Shown in pieces: positions 34,431-42,632 of a stretch of DNA of 64,000 nucleotides. Position numbers and translations under genes: made by a program. Origin of the DNA: Streptomyces sp. col6 (lineage in GTDB: Bacteria; Actinomycetota; Actinomycetes; Streptomycetales; Streptomycetaceae); contig NZ_RDBL01000012.1 of assembly GCF_008042035.1 (NCBI RefSeq), positions 62,001 to 126,000 on the forward strand, in the 5' to 3' direction. The notes under the pieces are model-generated. The model saw nothing but the letters and a program-made list of their open reading frames with translations. It was not told the DNA's origin and did no database searches. The number at the start of each line of letters is the position of its first letter. Position 1 is the stretch's first letter.

Positions 34431-35894
34431 ATGGCAAGCAGGAACAGAGGGACAGGGACGGGTGGGAGGGGAAGCCGCCTGCGGCGGACGGCGGTGTCCG
34501 CACTGTCCTTCCTCGTCCTGCTGGTCGCCGGGGTCGGCTGGGGCTACCTGAAACTGACCGGCAGCATCGACACGTTCAGCTCCGACGGCGTCTCCGGTGA
34601 CCGGCCGCCGGGCTCGTCCGGCGGGCAGAACGTCCTCGTCATCGGCTCGGACACGCGCTCGGGGAACAACAAGGGGCTCGGTGGCGGAACGGGGGCGGTC
34701 GGCCGCTCGGACACCGTGCTGCTTCTTCACGTCTACGCCGACCGTGAACACGCCGTCGCCGTTTCCGTGCCCCGGGACGCGATGGTCGACATCCCCACCT
34801 GCCGGAAGCCCGACGGCAGTTGGACCGCACCGCAGCACCACAGCCAGTTCAACGGGGCGTTCTCGGTGGGGGAGACGACCGAGGGCAACCCGGCCTGTAC
34901 CCAGAACACCGTCGAGCATCTGACCGGGCTGCGCGTCGACCACACGGTCGTCATCGACTTCGCCGGCTTCTCCGCCCTGACCTCGGCCGTCGGCGGAGTC
35001 CCGGTCTGTGTCCCGCAGGACGTGTACCAGCGCGATCTGAACCCGAAGCGCACGACCCGGGGCTCCCTCGTCCTCGCCAAGGGCCCGCACAACGTCTCGG
35101 GACAACGCGCACTCGACTACGTACGGTTGCGCCACGGCATCGGCGACGGCTCCGACCTGGGGCGGATCAAGAGGCAGCAGGCCTTCGTCGCCGCCCTGGT
35201 GAAGAAGATCAAGTCCCGCGGCATGAACCCCACCACCCTGCTGCCGCTGGCCAATGCCGCGACCGACGCCATGACGGTGGACCCCGGACTCGGATCGGCC
35301 GACAAGCTGCTCTCCTTCGGGCTGTCGATGAAGAACATCGACCTGCACAACACCAAGTTCGTGACCGTCCCCTGGCGCTACGAGGGCGAACGCGTCGCCG
35401 TCGTGGAACCCGACGCCGACGCGCTGTGGGCGGCACTGAAGGCCGACCGGCCCCTCGACGCCAAGGCGAAGGACGCCGGGGCACCCAAGACCTCCGAGTC
35501 CCCCGTCGCGGGTACGGGCATCGAGGTCGCCGTCTACAACGGCACCACGGTGACCGGACTCGCGGCCAGGGCCGCCGAGCTCCTGCGCGCACACGACTTC
35601 ACCGTCACCGGCACGGCCACCGCGCAGGACCAGAGCCGCTCCGGAACGGTCGTCACGTACGGCCCCGGCCTGCGTGAGGAGGCCCGTACGACCGCGAAGC
35701 TCTTCCCGGGCGCACGCATCACCGAGTCCGCCGGCGCGGGAACGGGAATCCAGGTGACCGTCGGTCAGGACTACGCGGACGAGCCTTCGGCCGCACAGGA
35801 CACCGCCGCACCGGCGGCAGGTGTACCGGCCGACATCGCCGAAGGAGCCCGCTCGGCCGACGACGACCCCTGCGAGAACCTCTCCTACGGCTGA
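34431..35894 (+). CDS. LytR-CpsA-Psr (LCP) family cell-wall glycopolymer ligase
   Basis: A membrane-anchored enzyme of 487 residues that transfers undecaprenyl-linked glycopolymers to peptidoglycan. A basic N-terminus (SRLRRTAVSA) precedes one membrane helix (about 20-42). The LCP domain spans about 65-300, with VLVIGSDTRSG, SDTVLLLHVYAD, AVSVPRDAMVDIP, VVIDFAGFSALTSAVGGV and RALDYVRLRHGIGDGSDLGRIKRQQ, including the conserved Arg and Asp residues that bind pyrophosphate. A LytR_C domain follows at about 365-460 (VAVYNGTTVTGLAARAAELL). ATG 34431 is chosen by the start of the basic/TM segment; no strong ribosome site is seen, and a large hairpin lies just upstream. Confidence 0.9.
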   Translation: MASRNRGTGTGGRGSRLRRTAVSALSFLVLLVAGVGWGYLKLTGSIDTFSSDGVSGDRPPGSSGGQNVLVIGSDTRSGNNKGLGGGTGAVGRSDTVLLLHVYADREHAVAVSVPRDAMVDIPTCRKPDGSWTAPQHHSQFNGAFSVGETTEGNPACTQNTVEHLTGLRVDHTVVIDFAGFSALTSAVGGVPVCVPQDVYQRDLNPKRTTRGSLVLAKGPHNVSGQRALDYVRLRHGIGDGSDLGRIKRQQAFVAALVKKIKSRGMNPTTLLPLANAATDAMTVDPGLGSADKLLSFGLSMKNIDLHNTKFVTVPWRYEGERVAVVEPDADALWAALKADRPLDAKAKDAGAPKTSESPVAGTGIEVAVYNGTTVTGLAARAAELLRAHDFTVTGTATAQDQSRSGTVVTYGPGLREEARTTAKLFPGARITESAGAGTGIQVTVGQDYADEPSAAQDTAAPAAGVPADIAEGARSADDDPCENLSYG

Positions 35895-36010
35895 GCGCGG
35901 CGGCCGCTTCCCGGCCGGTGGGGGAGAGGGGTGCTTGCCCGTACGTGACCCGTGCGCAAGGCTTGCACACGAGTGAGGAACGGGGAACGCGTGAACGGGG
36001 AGGAAACAGA

Positions 36011-36424
36011 ATGGCGCTGGACAGGGGACTCGACTGGCTCCTTGACGATCTCACCAGCCGGGTGGAGCACATACGGCACGCCTTGGTGTTGTCGAACGAC
36101 GGCCTGGTGACCGGCGCGAGCGCCGGGCTCGCCCGTGAGGACGCCGAACACCTGGCGGCCGTCTCGTCGGGACTGCACAGCCTGGCCCGCGGGTCGGGCC
36201 GGCACTTCCGTGCCGGAAAGGCGCGGCAGACCATGGTGGAGTTCGACGAGGCACTGCTCTTCGTGACGGCGGCGGGGGAGGGCAGCTGCCTGTGCGTGCT
36301 GAGTGAGGCGGAGTCGGACGTCGGTCAGGTGGCGTACGAGATGACGCTTCTGGTCAACCGGGTGGGACAGCATCTCGGTGTGGATTCGCGGCAGGACGGG
36401 AGCGGGGGAGTCAACCGGCTCTGA
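36011..36424 (+). CDS. Roadblock/LC7-domain protein, CvnB-like
   Basis: A 137-residue single-domain roadblock protein. Typical segments are DLTSRVEHIRHALVLSNDGLVTGASAGLAREDAEHLAAVSSGLHSLARG and FVTAAGEGSCLCVLSEAESDVGQVAYEMTLLVNRVGQHL. In Streptomyces conservons, CvnB of this type works with a sensor kinase (CvnA), a DUF742 protein (CvnC) and a small GTPase (CvnD). None of those is beside this gene, so it is an orphan. ATG 36011 follows GGGGAGGAAAC. A strong hairpin terminator follows. Confidence 0.87.
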   Translation: MALDRGLDWLLDDLTSRVEHIRHALVLSNDGLVTGASAGLAREDAEHLAAVSSGLHSLARGSGRHFRAGKARQTMVEFDEALLFVTAAGEGSCLCVLSEAESDVGQVAYEMTLLVNRVGQHLGVDSRQDGSGGVNRL

Positions 36425-36442
36425 CAAGACCGGGAGCGACCG

Positions 36443-36484
36443 CCGCCGCCGGGCCCGTGGAGTTGTCCACAGGCCCGGCGGCGG
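36443..36484 (+). terminator. Hairpin terminator after the roadblock gene
   Basis: Outer arms CCGCCGCCGGGCC (36443-36455) and GGCCCGGCGGCGG (36472-36484), with an inner GTGGA/TCCAC stem across one mismatch. Confidence 0.65.
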
Positions 36485-36499
36485 TTGACTTTCCCGCAG

Positions 36500-36519
36500 T
36501 ACTCTGATCACAGAGAGTA
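36500..36519. promoter_or_regulatory. Inverted repeat before the HTH-like hypothetical gene
   Basis: TACTCT (36500-36505) and AGAGTA (36514-36519) are inverted repeats. The core CTCTG-ATCA-CAGAG (36502-36515) is a second nested dyad. A TTGACT lies at 36485-36490. The site is about 30 bases before the ATG at 36546 and may be an operator, possibly for that gene's own product. Confidence 0.4.
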
Positions 36520-36545
36520 TTCGCGCTTTGTGGGGGAGTGACGTC

Positions 36546-37682
36546 ATGGCGACGCCGAAAGTATCTGCAGGCAAGGCATTTATGGTCGAATCGCGCGTGG
36601 ATGCGGTGCCCGAGGTCGACACTGTGCGTGACAGTGTCGCGTCCGCTGTCGCCCCGAGCCGCGCCGCGACGGAACTGGGGCTCAAGCGGAGGGAGTTCGA
36701 TCTGGCGGTGCACCTGGGGGCGGTCAGGGTGCGGAGCGGACCGGACGGGCGGCCCAAGGTCCACCGGGAGGAGATGGACCGCCTGCGGGCCCGGGACGGC
36801 TTCCCCGACGAGCTCCGCGAACTGGTGAGAACGGTGGGTACGGCCGAAGGTGCCCGGCTGCTGGGGATCAGCCCGGTCCGTTTCACCCGGCTGGCGCGCG
36901 CCGGATGCCTGACACCGGTTGCCTTCTACCTGAACCGCTACCGGGCGGTGGTGTGGGTCTACCTCGCGCGGGAGGTCGAGGCGCTGGTGGTCCGGTCGCC
37001 GGAGCTGCTGGTGGGCAACAGCCCGCCCTGGATGCGCGACCGGCTGGAGACCGGGGGCGACTGGCGGCCGCGCAACTGGCGCTCGCGCCGGATCGAACGC
37101 CTGCTGGCGCTCACCGAGGACCCCTGGCTGCGTGTGGCGATCGTGGCCCAGAGCCTGGACCCCGTCCAGTTGGCCGAGGTGGTGGACGACCCCTATGAGC
37201 GGGTCCACTTCGCCAGGGTCGGGCGGGCGGCCGAGTCCGGCCGGAGGGGATCGGTCGCCGGGCGCGAGGCGATGGCGCGGCTGATGATCGCCGACGGGCC
37301 GGACGAGATCCTCTGGCGCCGGATCAGCCTGATCGCGGAGCTGGACGCCGCCCGCGAGCTGCGCCCGGCACCACGACCGGGAGAGGCGCGGTGGCCGGAG
37401 CCGGTGGGCGCACCTGCCGTGCCCACCGCCTCGGCAAGGCTCTCCGGGCCCGCGAGGGCCCAACCGCCGTCCGGGCCGGGAGAGACCTCCCTGACCGAGG
37501 AGTCTCAAAGTCCCGTCGTGCCACCCGCGCCCGCCCACCACGCCTCTCCCGGAGCCCCGGCGGGCCTGCTGGCCCGGCTTCGGCTGGGTGCGGCCAGGGG
37601 GCTCGGGCTGCGCCGTCCACGGCACCGTGCGGCGGCCCCCAGGACGCGACCGCGGCGGGGCGGCCCGGATAAGGGTTGGTGA
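36546..37682 (+). CDS. HTH-like hypothetical protein, 378 aa (Streptomyces-type, possibly DUF6397)
   Basis: A 378-residue cytosolic protein. The N-terminal third has two helix-turn-helix-like units: SRAATELGLKRREFDLAVHLGAVRV (about 38-62) and GTAEGARLLGISPVRFTRLARAGCLTPVAFYLNRYRAVVWVYLAREV (about 98-145). The central part includes PPWMRDRLETGGDWRPRNWRSRRIERLL. The last 100 residues are disordered, Pro/Ala-rich and finally very basic (LRRPRHRAAAPRTRPRRGG). I recall similar proteins in streptomycetes as DUF6397, but give this only as a suggestion. A DNA-binding role is likely. ATG 36546 follows GGGGGAG, and a nested palindrome lies upstream. Confidence 0.72.
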   Translation: MATPKVSAGKAFMVESRVDAVPEVDTVRDSVASAVAPSRAATELGLKRREFDLAVHLGAVRVRSGPDGRPKVHREEMDRLRARDGFPDELRELVRTVGTAEGARLLGISPVRFTRLARAGCLTPVAFYLNRYRAVVWVYLAREVEALVVRSPELLVGNSPPWMRDRLETGGDWRPRNWRSRRIERLLALTEDPWLRVAIVAQSLDPVQLAEVVDDPYERVHFARVGRAAESGRRGSVAGREAMARLMIADGPDEILWRRISLIAELDAARELRPAPRPGEARWPEPVGAPAVPTASARLSGPARAQPPSGPGETSLTEESQSPVVPPAPAHHASPGAPAGLLARLRLGAARGLGLRRPRHRAAAPRTRPRRGGPDKGW

Positions 37683-37712
37683 TCCACGGGCCGACCAGGC
37701 ATTCTGTGCGCC

Positions 37713-38201
37713 ATGTTGATCAGGGAAGCCACCCCCCAGGACTGGCCCGCCATCTGGCCGTTCTTCCACGAAATCGTCGCCGCCGGCGAGACCTTCACCT
37801 ACCCCCTCGACCTCCAGGACGAGGACGCCGCCGACTGGTGGCTCCTGAAGCCGCCCAACCGGACCGTGGTCGCGGTCGCCGACGACGGGACCGTCCTCGG
37901 CACGGCGAAGATGAACAAGAACCACATGGGCAACGGATCCCACATCGCCAGCGCCAGCTACATGGTCGACCCCAAGCACTCCGGGCAGGGCGTCGGACGG
38001 GCGCTGTGCGAGTACACCATCGACTGGGCGCGCACGGCCGGGTACCGGGCCATGCAGTTCAACGCGGTGGTGGAGAGCAACATCGCGGCGGTCAAGCTGT
38101 ACCGCTCGCTCGGCTTCGAGATCCTGGGCACCCTGCCCGAGGGCTTCAACCACCCGGCCAAGGGCTTCGTAGGCATCCACATCATGCACCGCCGCCTCTG
38201 A
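37713..38201 (+). CDS. GNAT-family N-acetyltransferase
   Basis: A 162-residue acetyl-CoA-dependent N-acetyltransferase. MLIREATPQDWPAIWPFFHEIV is the beta1-alpha1 start. MVDPKHSGQGVGRALCEYTIDWARTAG carries the pyrophosphate-binding Q/G-x-G-x-G/A motif (about residues 85-105). VVESNIAAVKLYRSLGFEILGTLPEGF is the C-terminal acceptor region, resembling the L-amino acid/phosphinothricin-type acetyltransferases. Substrate not known. It starts 30 bases after the preceding gene, so read-through is possible. Confidence 0.87.
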   Translation: MLIREATPQDWPAIWPFFHEIVAAGETFTYPLDLQDEDAADWWLLKPPNRTVVAVADDGTVLGTAKMNKNHMGNGSHIASASYMVDPKHSGQGVGRALCEYTIDWARTAGYRAMQFNAVVESNIAAVKLYRSLGFEILGTLPEGFNHPAKGFVGIHIMHRRL

Positions 38202-38364
38202 CGGCGCGGGGCGCTCACTTCGCGCCACGGTCCGGCGGCCGCCCCGCGCAGCCCGATGTCCGGCATGCCCCAACCAGTGATGATGTGGGGGTGGTTGTGA
38301 CACAGAATCGGTTGTGGGGTGGGTGCACACATCGGGGATGCGGGCAGTACTGTGCGCTGCACCG

Positions 38365-38375
38365 CCCATTCGGGC
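38365..38375 (+). promoter_or_regulatory. CCCATTCGGGC motif before the LAETG surface-protein gene
   Basis: An exact copy, here as GCCCATTCGGGC with GCCC/GGGC arms, of the 11-mer found twice before the His/Trp-repeat gene at 14.6 kb. It is 26 bases before the ATG and may lie in the promoter or 5' leader. The 200 bases upstream of this gene hold no other recognisable feature. Confidence 0.4.
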
Positions 38376-38401
38376 GCGAAACATCTGCGGAGGAAAAATC
38401 C

Positions 38402-39034
38402 ATGACCATACCCAGGAGATCGTGGCGCGCTGCGGGAACTCTCGCCGCTGCCGCGGTGGTCGGCCTGTCCGGCGCGGTCCTCACCGCCGGTCCGGCCGCA
38501 GCTCACACCCCCACCTGGGACGTGACCTGTGACGAAGTGAGCCTGCACCTCACCCAGTACAACGCCGGCGTCACCAACGAGGTGACCGTCACCGTCGACG
38601 GCAAGGACCTGCTGCCGACGGAGACGTTCGGCAAGGAGTTCGACAAGACGATCGCCCTGCCGGACCACGACCAGCCCCTCACGGTGCGCCTGGTCGTCAA
38701 GGCCGGTGACGGCGAGCGCTACTCGAAGGACGACACCAAGCAGGCGCCGGTCTGCGAGAAGACCACGCCGCCGGCGACGCCCACGCCGACTCCGACCGAG
38801 ACGAAGCCGTCCGAGACGCCCACCACCGCGTCTCCCAGCCCGTCCGACACGCCGAGCGAGTCCGCTTCGCCGTCTGCGCCCGCCGCAGCCACGCCGAGCC
38901 CCAGCTCGCCGGATCTGGCCGAGACCGGTTCCTCGTCCGCCACGCCGATCATCGGTGGCGCGGCCGTTGCCGTCCTGCTGGCCGGTGGCGGCATCATGTG
39001 GTCGGTGCGCAAGCGCCGTACCGCGCAGCACTGA
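38402..39034 (+). CDS. LAXTG-sorted cell-surface protein
   Basis: A 210-residue sortase substrate. The signal peptide occupies about 1-39 (SWRAAGTLAAAAVVGLSGAVL, cut after AAAH or before). A small beta domain of about 80 residues follows (WDVTCDEVSLHLTQYNAGVTNEVTVTVDG), with two Cys that may form a disulfide, then a Thr/Pro/Ser-rich wall-spanning region. The sorting signal is LAETG (172-176), a hydrophobic helix and the basic tail VRKRRTAQH. LAXTG is the motif of the class E sortases used for the long chaplins, so this protein is expected to be cross-linked to peptidoglycan. The role of the head domain is unknown. ATG follows GGAGG. Confidence 0.88.
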   Translation: MTIPRRSWRAAGTLAAAAVVGLSGAVLTAGPAAAHTPTWDVTCDEVSLHLTQYNAGVTNEVTVTVDGKDLLPTETFGKEFDKTIALPDHDQPLTVRLVVKAGDGERYSKDDTKQAPVCEKTTPPATPTPTPTETKPSETPTTASPSPSDTPSESASPSAPAAATPSPSSPDLAETGSSSATPIIGGAAVAVLLAGGGIMWSVRKRRTAQH

Positions 39035-39046
39035 CGTAGTTCCGTT

Positions 39047-39071
39047 CCCCGGGCGCGCACCGCGCCCGGGG
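39047..39071 (+). terminator. Hairpin terminator after the LAETG gene
   Basis: Arms CCCCGGGCGCG (39047-39057) and CGCGCCCGGGG (39061-39071), loop CAC, 12 bases after the stop. Confidence 0.65.
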
Positions 39072-39082
39072 AGGCGGGGCGG

Positions 39083-39121
39083 AGGGGCGCACCACCACGC
39101 ACGGCGTGGTGGTGCGCCCCT
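39083..39121. terminator. Perfect 18-bp hairpin, bidirectional
   Basis: Arms AGGGGCGCACCACCACGC (39083-39100) and GCGTGGTGGTGCGCCCCT (39104-39121) with loop ACG. The last base is also the last base of the convergent SpoIIE gene. The second of two hairpins in 75 bases. Confidence 0.7.
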
Positions 39122-41304
39122 CACCGTTGTGCGTCCCCGCTTCGCGGAGCGCTGTCGGGGGCGGCCCCGGACCGCTGCCCGGTGCGCCGGTGCGCGGGGG
39201 GCGTGGTGGGCGGTGTCGCCGGTCCGATCTCGCACCAGACGGCCTTGCCCTCTCCCCGGGGCTCGATGCCCCACCGCGTGGCGACGGCGTCCAGGAGCAG
39301 CAGCCCCCGGCCCGAGGTCGCGGTCTCGCCCGGTGAGCGGCGTCGGGGCCAGGCGCTGGAGCGGTCCTGCACGGACAGCCGCACCCGGCGCACCGGTTCC
39401 GGCAGCACCTCCAGGGTGAGCACGGCGCCGCCCTCCGTGTGGAGCAGCACGTTCACCAGCAGCTCTCCGGTCACCAGCTCGGCGTCGTCGGCGAGTTCGG
39501 CCATGTCCCAGTCGGTCAGGGCCTGGCGCACGATGGTCCGTGCCTCGGACAGCCCTTCCGGGTCCGCCTGATGGATGTACTGGTGCAGCCGCGGCGCCCG
39601 GGGCGAACCCGGATCCGGGCTGCGGCGCAGCACCAGCAGCGCGACGTCGTCCCCGGAGCCCCAGCGCTCCCACAGCCGGTCGGACAGATGGTCGGCCAGC
39701 GCCTCGGCGCCCGCCGGACCCGCGCTGACCTCGGTGATGAGGGTGCGCACCCCCGCGTCGATGTCGGCGCCCGGCTCCTCCACCAGACCATCGGTGTACA
39801 GGACCAGCGTCTCGCCCGGAACCAGGTCGAGGCGGGTCTCCGGATACTCCTCGTCACCGAAGTCGGTGGAGATGCCCAGGGGCATGCCGCCACGCACCCG
39901 TGGGCTGCCGACCCTGCCGTCCATGTGCCGGATCAGTGGCCCGAAATGGCCGGCCCGTACGACCCGCACGGTCCCGGTCCCCAGGTCGACCTGGGCGTAT
40001 GTGCAGGTGGCGAACCGGTCCGTGTCGAGTTCGGTCAGGAACCGGGAGGCACGGGCCAGTACCGTCGAGGGCGGATGGCCCTCGGAGGCGTAGGCGCGCA
40101 GCGCGATCCGGAGCTGTCCCATGATCGCCGCCGCGTGCGTGTCGTGGCCCTGGACGTCGCCCACCATGATCCCGACGCGGTCGTTCGGCAGGGCGATCAC
40201 GTCGTACCAGTCACCGCCGACCTGGCGCCCGCTCCACGCCGCGTGGTAGCGGACGGCGATCTCGCCCCCCTCGATGTCGAGGATGCGGCGCGGCAGCATC
40301 GCGGACTGGAGCCCGGTGGCGAACTCGCGCTCCTCGTCGAACAGCTTCGCCCGCTGCAGCGACTGGGCGACGATCGCGGCGAGCCCCAGGCAGAGAATGC
40401 GCTCGTCGGGAGTGAAAGCGGTGCGCTCGCGATAGAAGAGGGCCAGCCCGCCGAGCGACCGCGCCTGCGCCACCAGCGGCAGATAGGCCGCCGCCTGGAA
40501 CTCCATGCGTCCGACATACGGCTCCAGCGCCGGGTAGCGTCGGGTCAGCGCCGCCAGGGAACTCACGAACCGTGGCCGCCCGCTCAGCACGGTGTCGGCC
40601 AGCGGCAGCTTCGGGTCGAGGCGGCCCGACCCCAGCTCGTCGATGACCTCCAGGGACTCGCCGCTCACCGCGATGACGTTCAGCGCCGCGTTGTCCAGCA
40701 GCCCGAGCGCCAGCCCGTCCGCACCCAGCCGGGCCAGTCCGCCGGGCCCCGTCAGGACGGCGGTCACGTCGTCCACCGTGACGGCCCGCGACAGGGCGCT
40801 CGTTGTTCGTTCAACGATGTCGGTCTGTCGCTGACGGCGCTTTTCCAGTTCCAGCACGAAGGCCGAATGGGTGACCTCGGCCGTCGCGTCCCGCACCAGA
40901 CCGATCACCCGGCGCGCCCTGCCGTCCTCGCTGCGCAGGATGCGCCCCTGGATGTGCGTCCACTGGTCCCGGCCGTCGGCCAGCGGAATCCGGAAGTGGA
41001 CACTGTACGAGCTGTCCCCGCTCCGGAACGCTTCGTCCGTCGCCACGTTCAGGCGGGCGCGCTCCTCGGGGTCGAGGAGCGCGGCCAGCGAATCCGGACG
41101 TGCGTCGAAGGAGGCCGGGTCCAGGCCGAAGACCAGCAGGCCCGCCTCGTCGATGTCCAGCGTCCGGGCATCGAGGTCCCACTCGAAACTGCCGGTCCGG
41201 TTCAGGGCAAGCCGCTCCGCCGTACCGGTCTCGCCGACGGGCGTCGGGCCGCCCGGCCGGCCGGGCGGCCCGGGAACGACCGGCGGCCGGTTCTGATCGG
41301 TCAT
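39121..41304 (-). CDS. PAS-GAF-SpoIIE phosphatase-HATPase regulator
   Basis: A 727-residue multidomain phosphatase of the RsbU class. A PAS sensor spans about 28-145 (LALNRTGSFEWDLDARTLDIDEAG), a GAF domain about 160-310 (VDDVTAVLTGPGGLARLGADGLALGLLD), and the SpoIIE/PP2C domain about 325-545 with GGDWYDVIALPND and MVGDVQGHDTHAAA. An RsbW-like HATPase spans about 575-700 (ELVTGELLVNVLLHTEGGAVL, SGRGLLLLDAVATRWG). It probably controls the phosphorylation of a SpoIIAA-like antagonist. ATG 41304 follows CGGAGC. The open frame continues upstream antisense to the next gene and is not real. Paralogue of the 9.6-kb phosphatase, with an extra PAS. Confidence 0.9.
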   Translation of the reverse strand: MTDQNRPPVVPGPPGRPGGPTPVGETGTAERLALNRTGSFEWDLDARTLDIDEAGLLVFGLDPASFDARPDSLAALLDPEERARLNVATDEAFRSGDSSYSVHFRIPLADGRDQWTHIQGRILRSEDGRARRVIGLVRDATAEVTHSAFVLELEKRRQRQTDIVERTTSALSRAVTVDDVTAVLTGPGGLARLGADGLALGLLDNAALNVIAVSGESLEVIDELGSGRLDPKLPLADTVLSGRPRFVSSLAALTRRYPALEPYVGRMEFQAAAYLPLVAQARSLGGLALFYRERTAFTPDERILCLGLAAIVAQSLQRAKLFDEEREFATGLQSAMLPRRILDIEGGEIAVRYHAAWSGRQVGGDWYDVIALPNDRVGIMVGDVQGHDTHAAAIMGQLRIALRAYASEGHPPSTVLARASRFLTELDTDRFATCTYAQVDLGTGTVRVVRAGHFGPLIRHMDGRVGSPRVRGGMPLGISTDFGDEEYPETRLDLVPGETLVLYTDGLVEEPGADIDAGVRTLITEVSAGPAGAEALADHLSDRLWERWGSGDDVALLVLRRSPDPGSPRAPRLHQYIHQADPEGLSEARTIVRQALTDWDMAELADDAELVTGELLVNVLLHTEGGAVLTLEVLPEPVRRVRLSVQDRSSAWPRRRSPGETATSGRGLLLLDAVATRWGIEPRGEGKAVWCEIGPATPPTTPPAHRRTGQRSGAAPDSAPRSGDAQR

Positions 41305-41515
41305 TCCAGCTCCGAGGATCGTCCGGCGGGTCCGCCGTACGGCGTGCCTCAATTGTCCGGCCCGTCCGGCACGCCTGCCACAGCGGAGACCTGCCCGCCT
41401 ACCGCGCGCCCCCACCCCCTCGGCCCGCTCCCGGGGACGCCGCGCACAATGGCAGCGGGAAGACCGTCCCCCGACCGGCGGACGGTACGGCACCAGGGCT
41501 GACCGGAGCGCGCGC

Positions 41516-42586
41516 ATGAACCACGAGGACCCCGTCCTGACGCACACCGAGGGACGCGTCCGCCACCTCACGCTCAACCGGCCCCGCGCCCTGAACGCGC
41601 TGAACCACGCCATGGTGCGGCTCATGGCCGACGCGCTCGACGCGGCGGAGCACGACGACGCGGTCGTCGCCGTGCTGCTCACCGGGGCGGGGGAGCGTGG
41701 CCTGTGCGCGGGCGGCGACATCCGCGCCGTGCGCGACGACGCCCTCGCCGGCGGTAGCGCCTCACTGGACTTCTGGCGGGACGAGTACCACCTCAACGCA
41801 CGGATCGCCCGCTTCCCCAAGCCGTATGTCGCGCTGATGGACGGCATCGTCATGGGCGGCGGCGTGGGCGTCTCCGCCCACGGCTCCCTCCGCGTCGTCA
41901 CCGAGCGCTCCCGCGTCGCCATGCCGGAGACCGGGATCGGATTCGTCCCCGACGTCGGCGGAACGCACCTGCTGGGGAACGCGCCCGGTGAACTCGGTAC
42001 GCACCTGGCCCTCACCGGAGAGCCGGTCGGCGCCGCCGACGCACTGCTCTGCGGACTCGCCGACCACTTCGTGCCCGCCGACGGCCTCGCCGCCCTGGTC
42101 ACCGAGCTGGCCGGCTGCACGACCCCCGAGGCCGTCACGGCGACGGCCGAGCGGCATGCCCGCCCCGCTCCCGCCGGTCTGCTCGCCACCCACCGCGGCT
42201 GGATCGACTCCTGCTACACGGCTGACACGGTCGAGGAGATCGTCGACCGCCTCGCCGGGCATGGAGACCCCGCCGCCAAGCAGGCCGCGGCGACCATCCT
42301 CGCCAAGGCACCCACCTCGCTCAAGGTGACCCTCGCATCCGTGCGCCGGGCGCGCCGTCTCGGCGGCCTCGAAGCCGTCCTCGACCAGGAGTACCGCGTC
42401 TCGACCGCCGCCTTCGCCGGGCCCGACCTGGTGGAAGGCGTGCGGGCCCAGATCGTGGACAAGGACCGCTCGCCCCGCTGGCAGCCCGCGGAGCTCTCCC
42501 AGGTCACCGACGAGGATGTGATCAGGCACTTCACGCCCCTGGGCGACCGCGAACTCGGCCTCGCACCGCTCCCGGAGGCCGGCTGA
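41516..42586 (+). CDS. 3-hydroxyisobutyryl-CoA hydrolase / enoyl-CoA hydratase family
   Basis: A crotonase-fold enzyme of 356 residues, the length of 3-hydroxyisobutyryl-CoA hydrolases (valine catabolism) rather than of classical hydratases (about 260). The oxyanion-hole segment GLCAGGDIRAVRDDA replaces the hydratase AFAAGAD form, as in HIBCH. Catalytic Glu138 (AMPETGIG) and Asp146 (VPDVGGTHLL) match the HIBCH pair. The C-terminal extension LEAVLDQEYRVSTAAFAGPDLVEGVRAQIVDKDRSPRWQP is typical. ATG 41516 has GGAG seven bases upstream. No other valine genes are nearby. Confidence 0.88.
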   Translation: MNHEDPVLTHTEGRVRHLTLNRPRALNALNHAMVRLMADALDAAEHDDAVVAVLLTGAGERGLCAGGDIRAVRDDALAGGSASLDFWRDEYHLNARIARFPKPYVALMDGIVMGGGVGVSAHGSLRVVTERSRVAMPETGIGFVPDVGGTHLLGNAPGELGTHLALTGEPVGAADALLCGLADHFVPADGLAALVTELAGCTTPEAVTATAERHARPAPAGLLATHRGWIDSCYTADTVEEIVDRLAGHGDPAAKQAAATILAKAPTSLKVTLASVRRARRLGGLEAVLDQEYRVSTAAFAGPDLVEGVRAQIVDKDRSPRWQPAELSQVTDEDVIRHFTPLGDRELGLAPLPEAG

Positions 42587-42588
42587 GG

Positions 42589-42614
42589 CCCGGACGGCCG
42601 CCGGGCCGTCCGGG
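42589..42614. terminator. Bidirectional hairpin terminator
   Basis: Arms CCCGGACGGCC (42589-42599) and GGCCGTCCGGG (42604-42614), loop GCCG, between convergent stops. Confidence 0.65.
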
Positions 42615-42632
42615 GCCGTTGCCGCGACCGCC

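Noticed and set aside
39121..42189. A 1022-residue minus-strand open frame extending the SpoIIE gene
   Set aside because: The extension is antisense to the crotonase-family gene. The true start at 41304 has a ribosome site and begins the PAS region.
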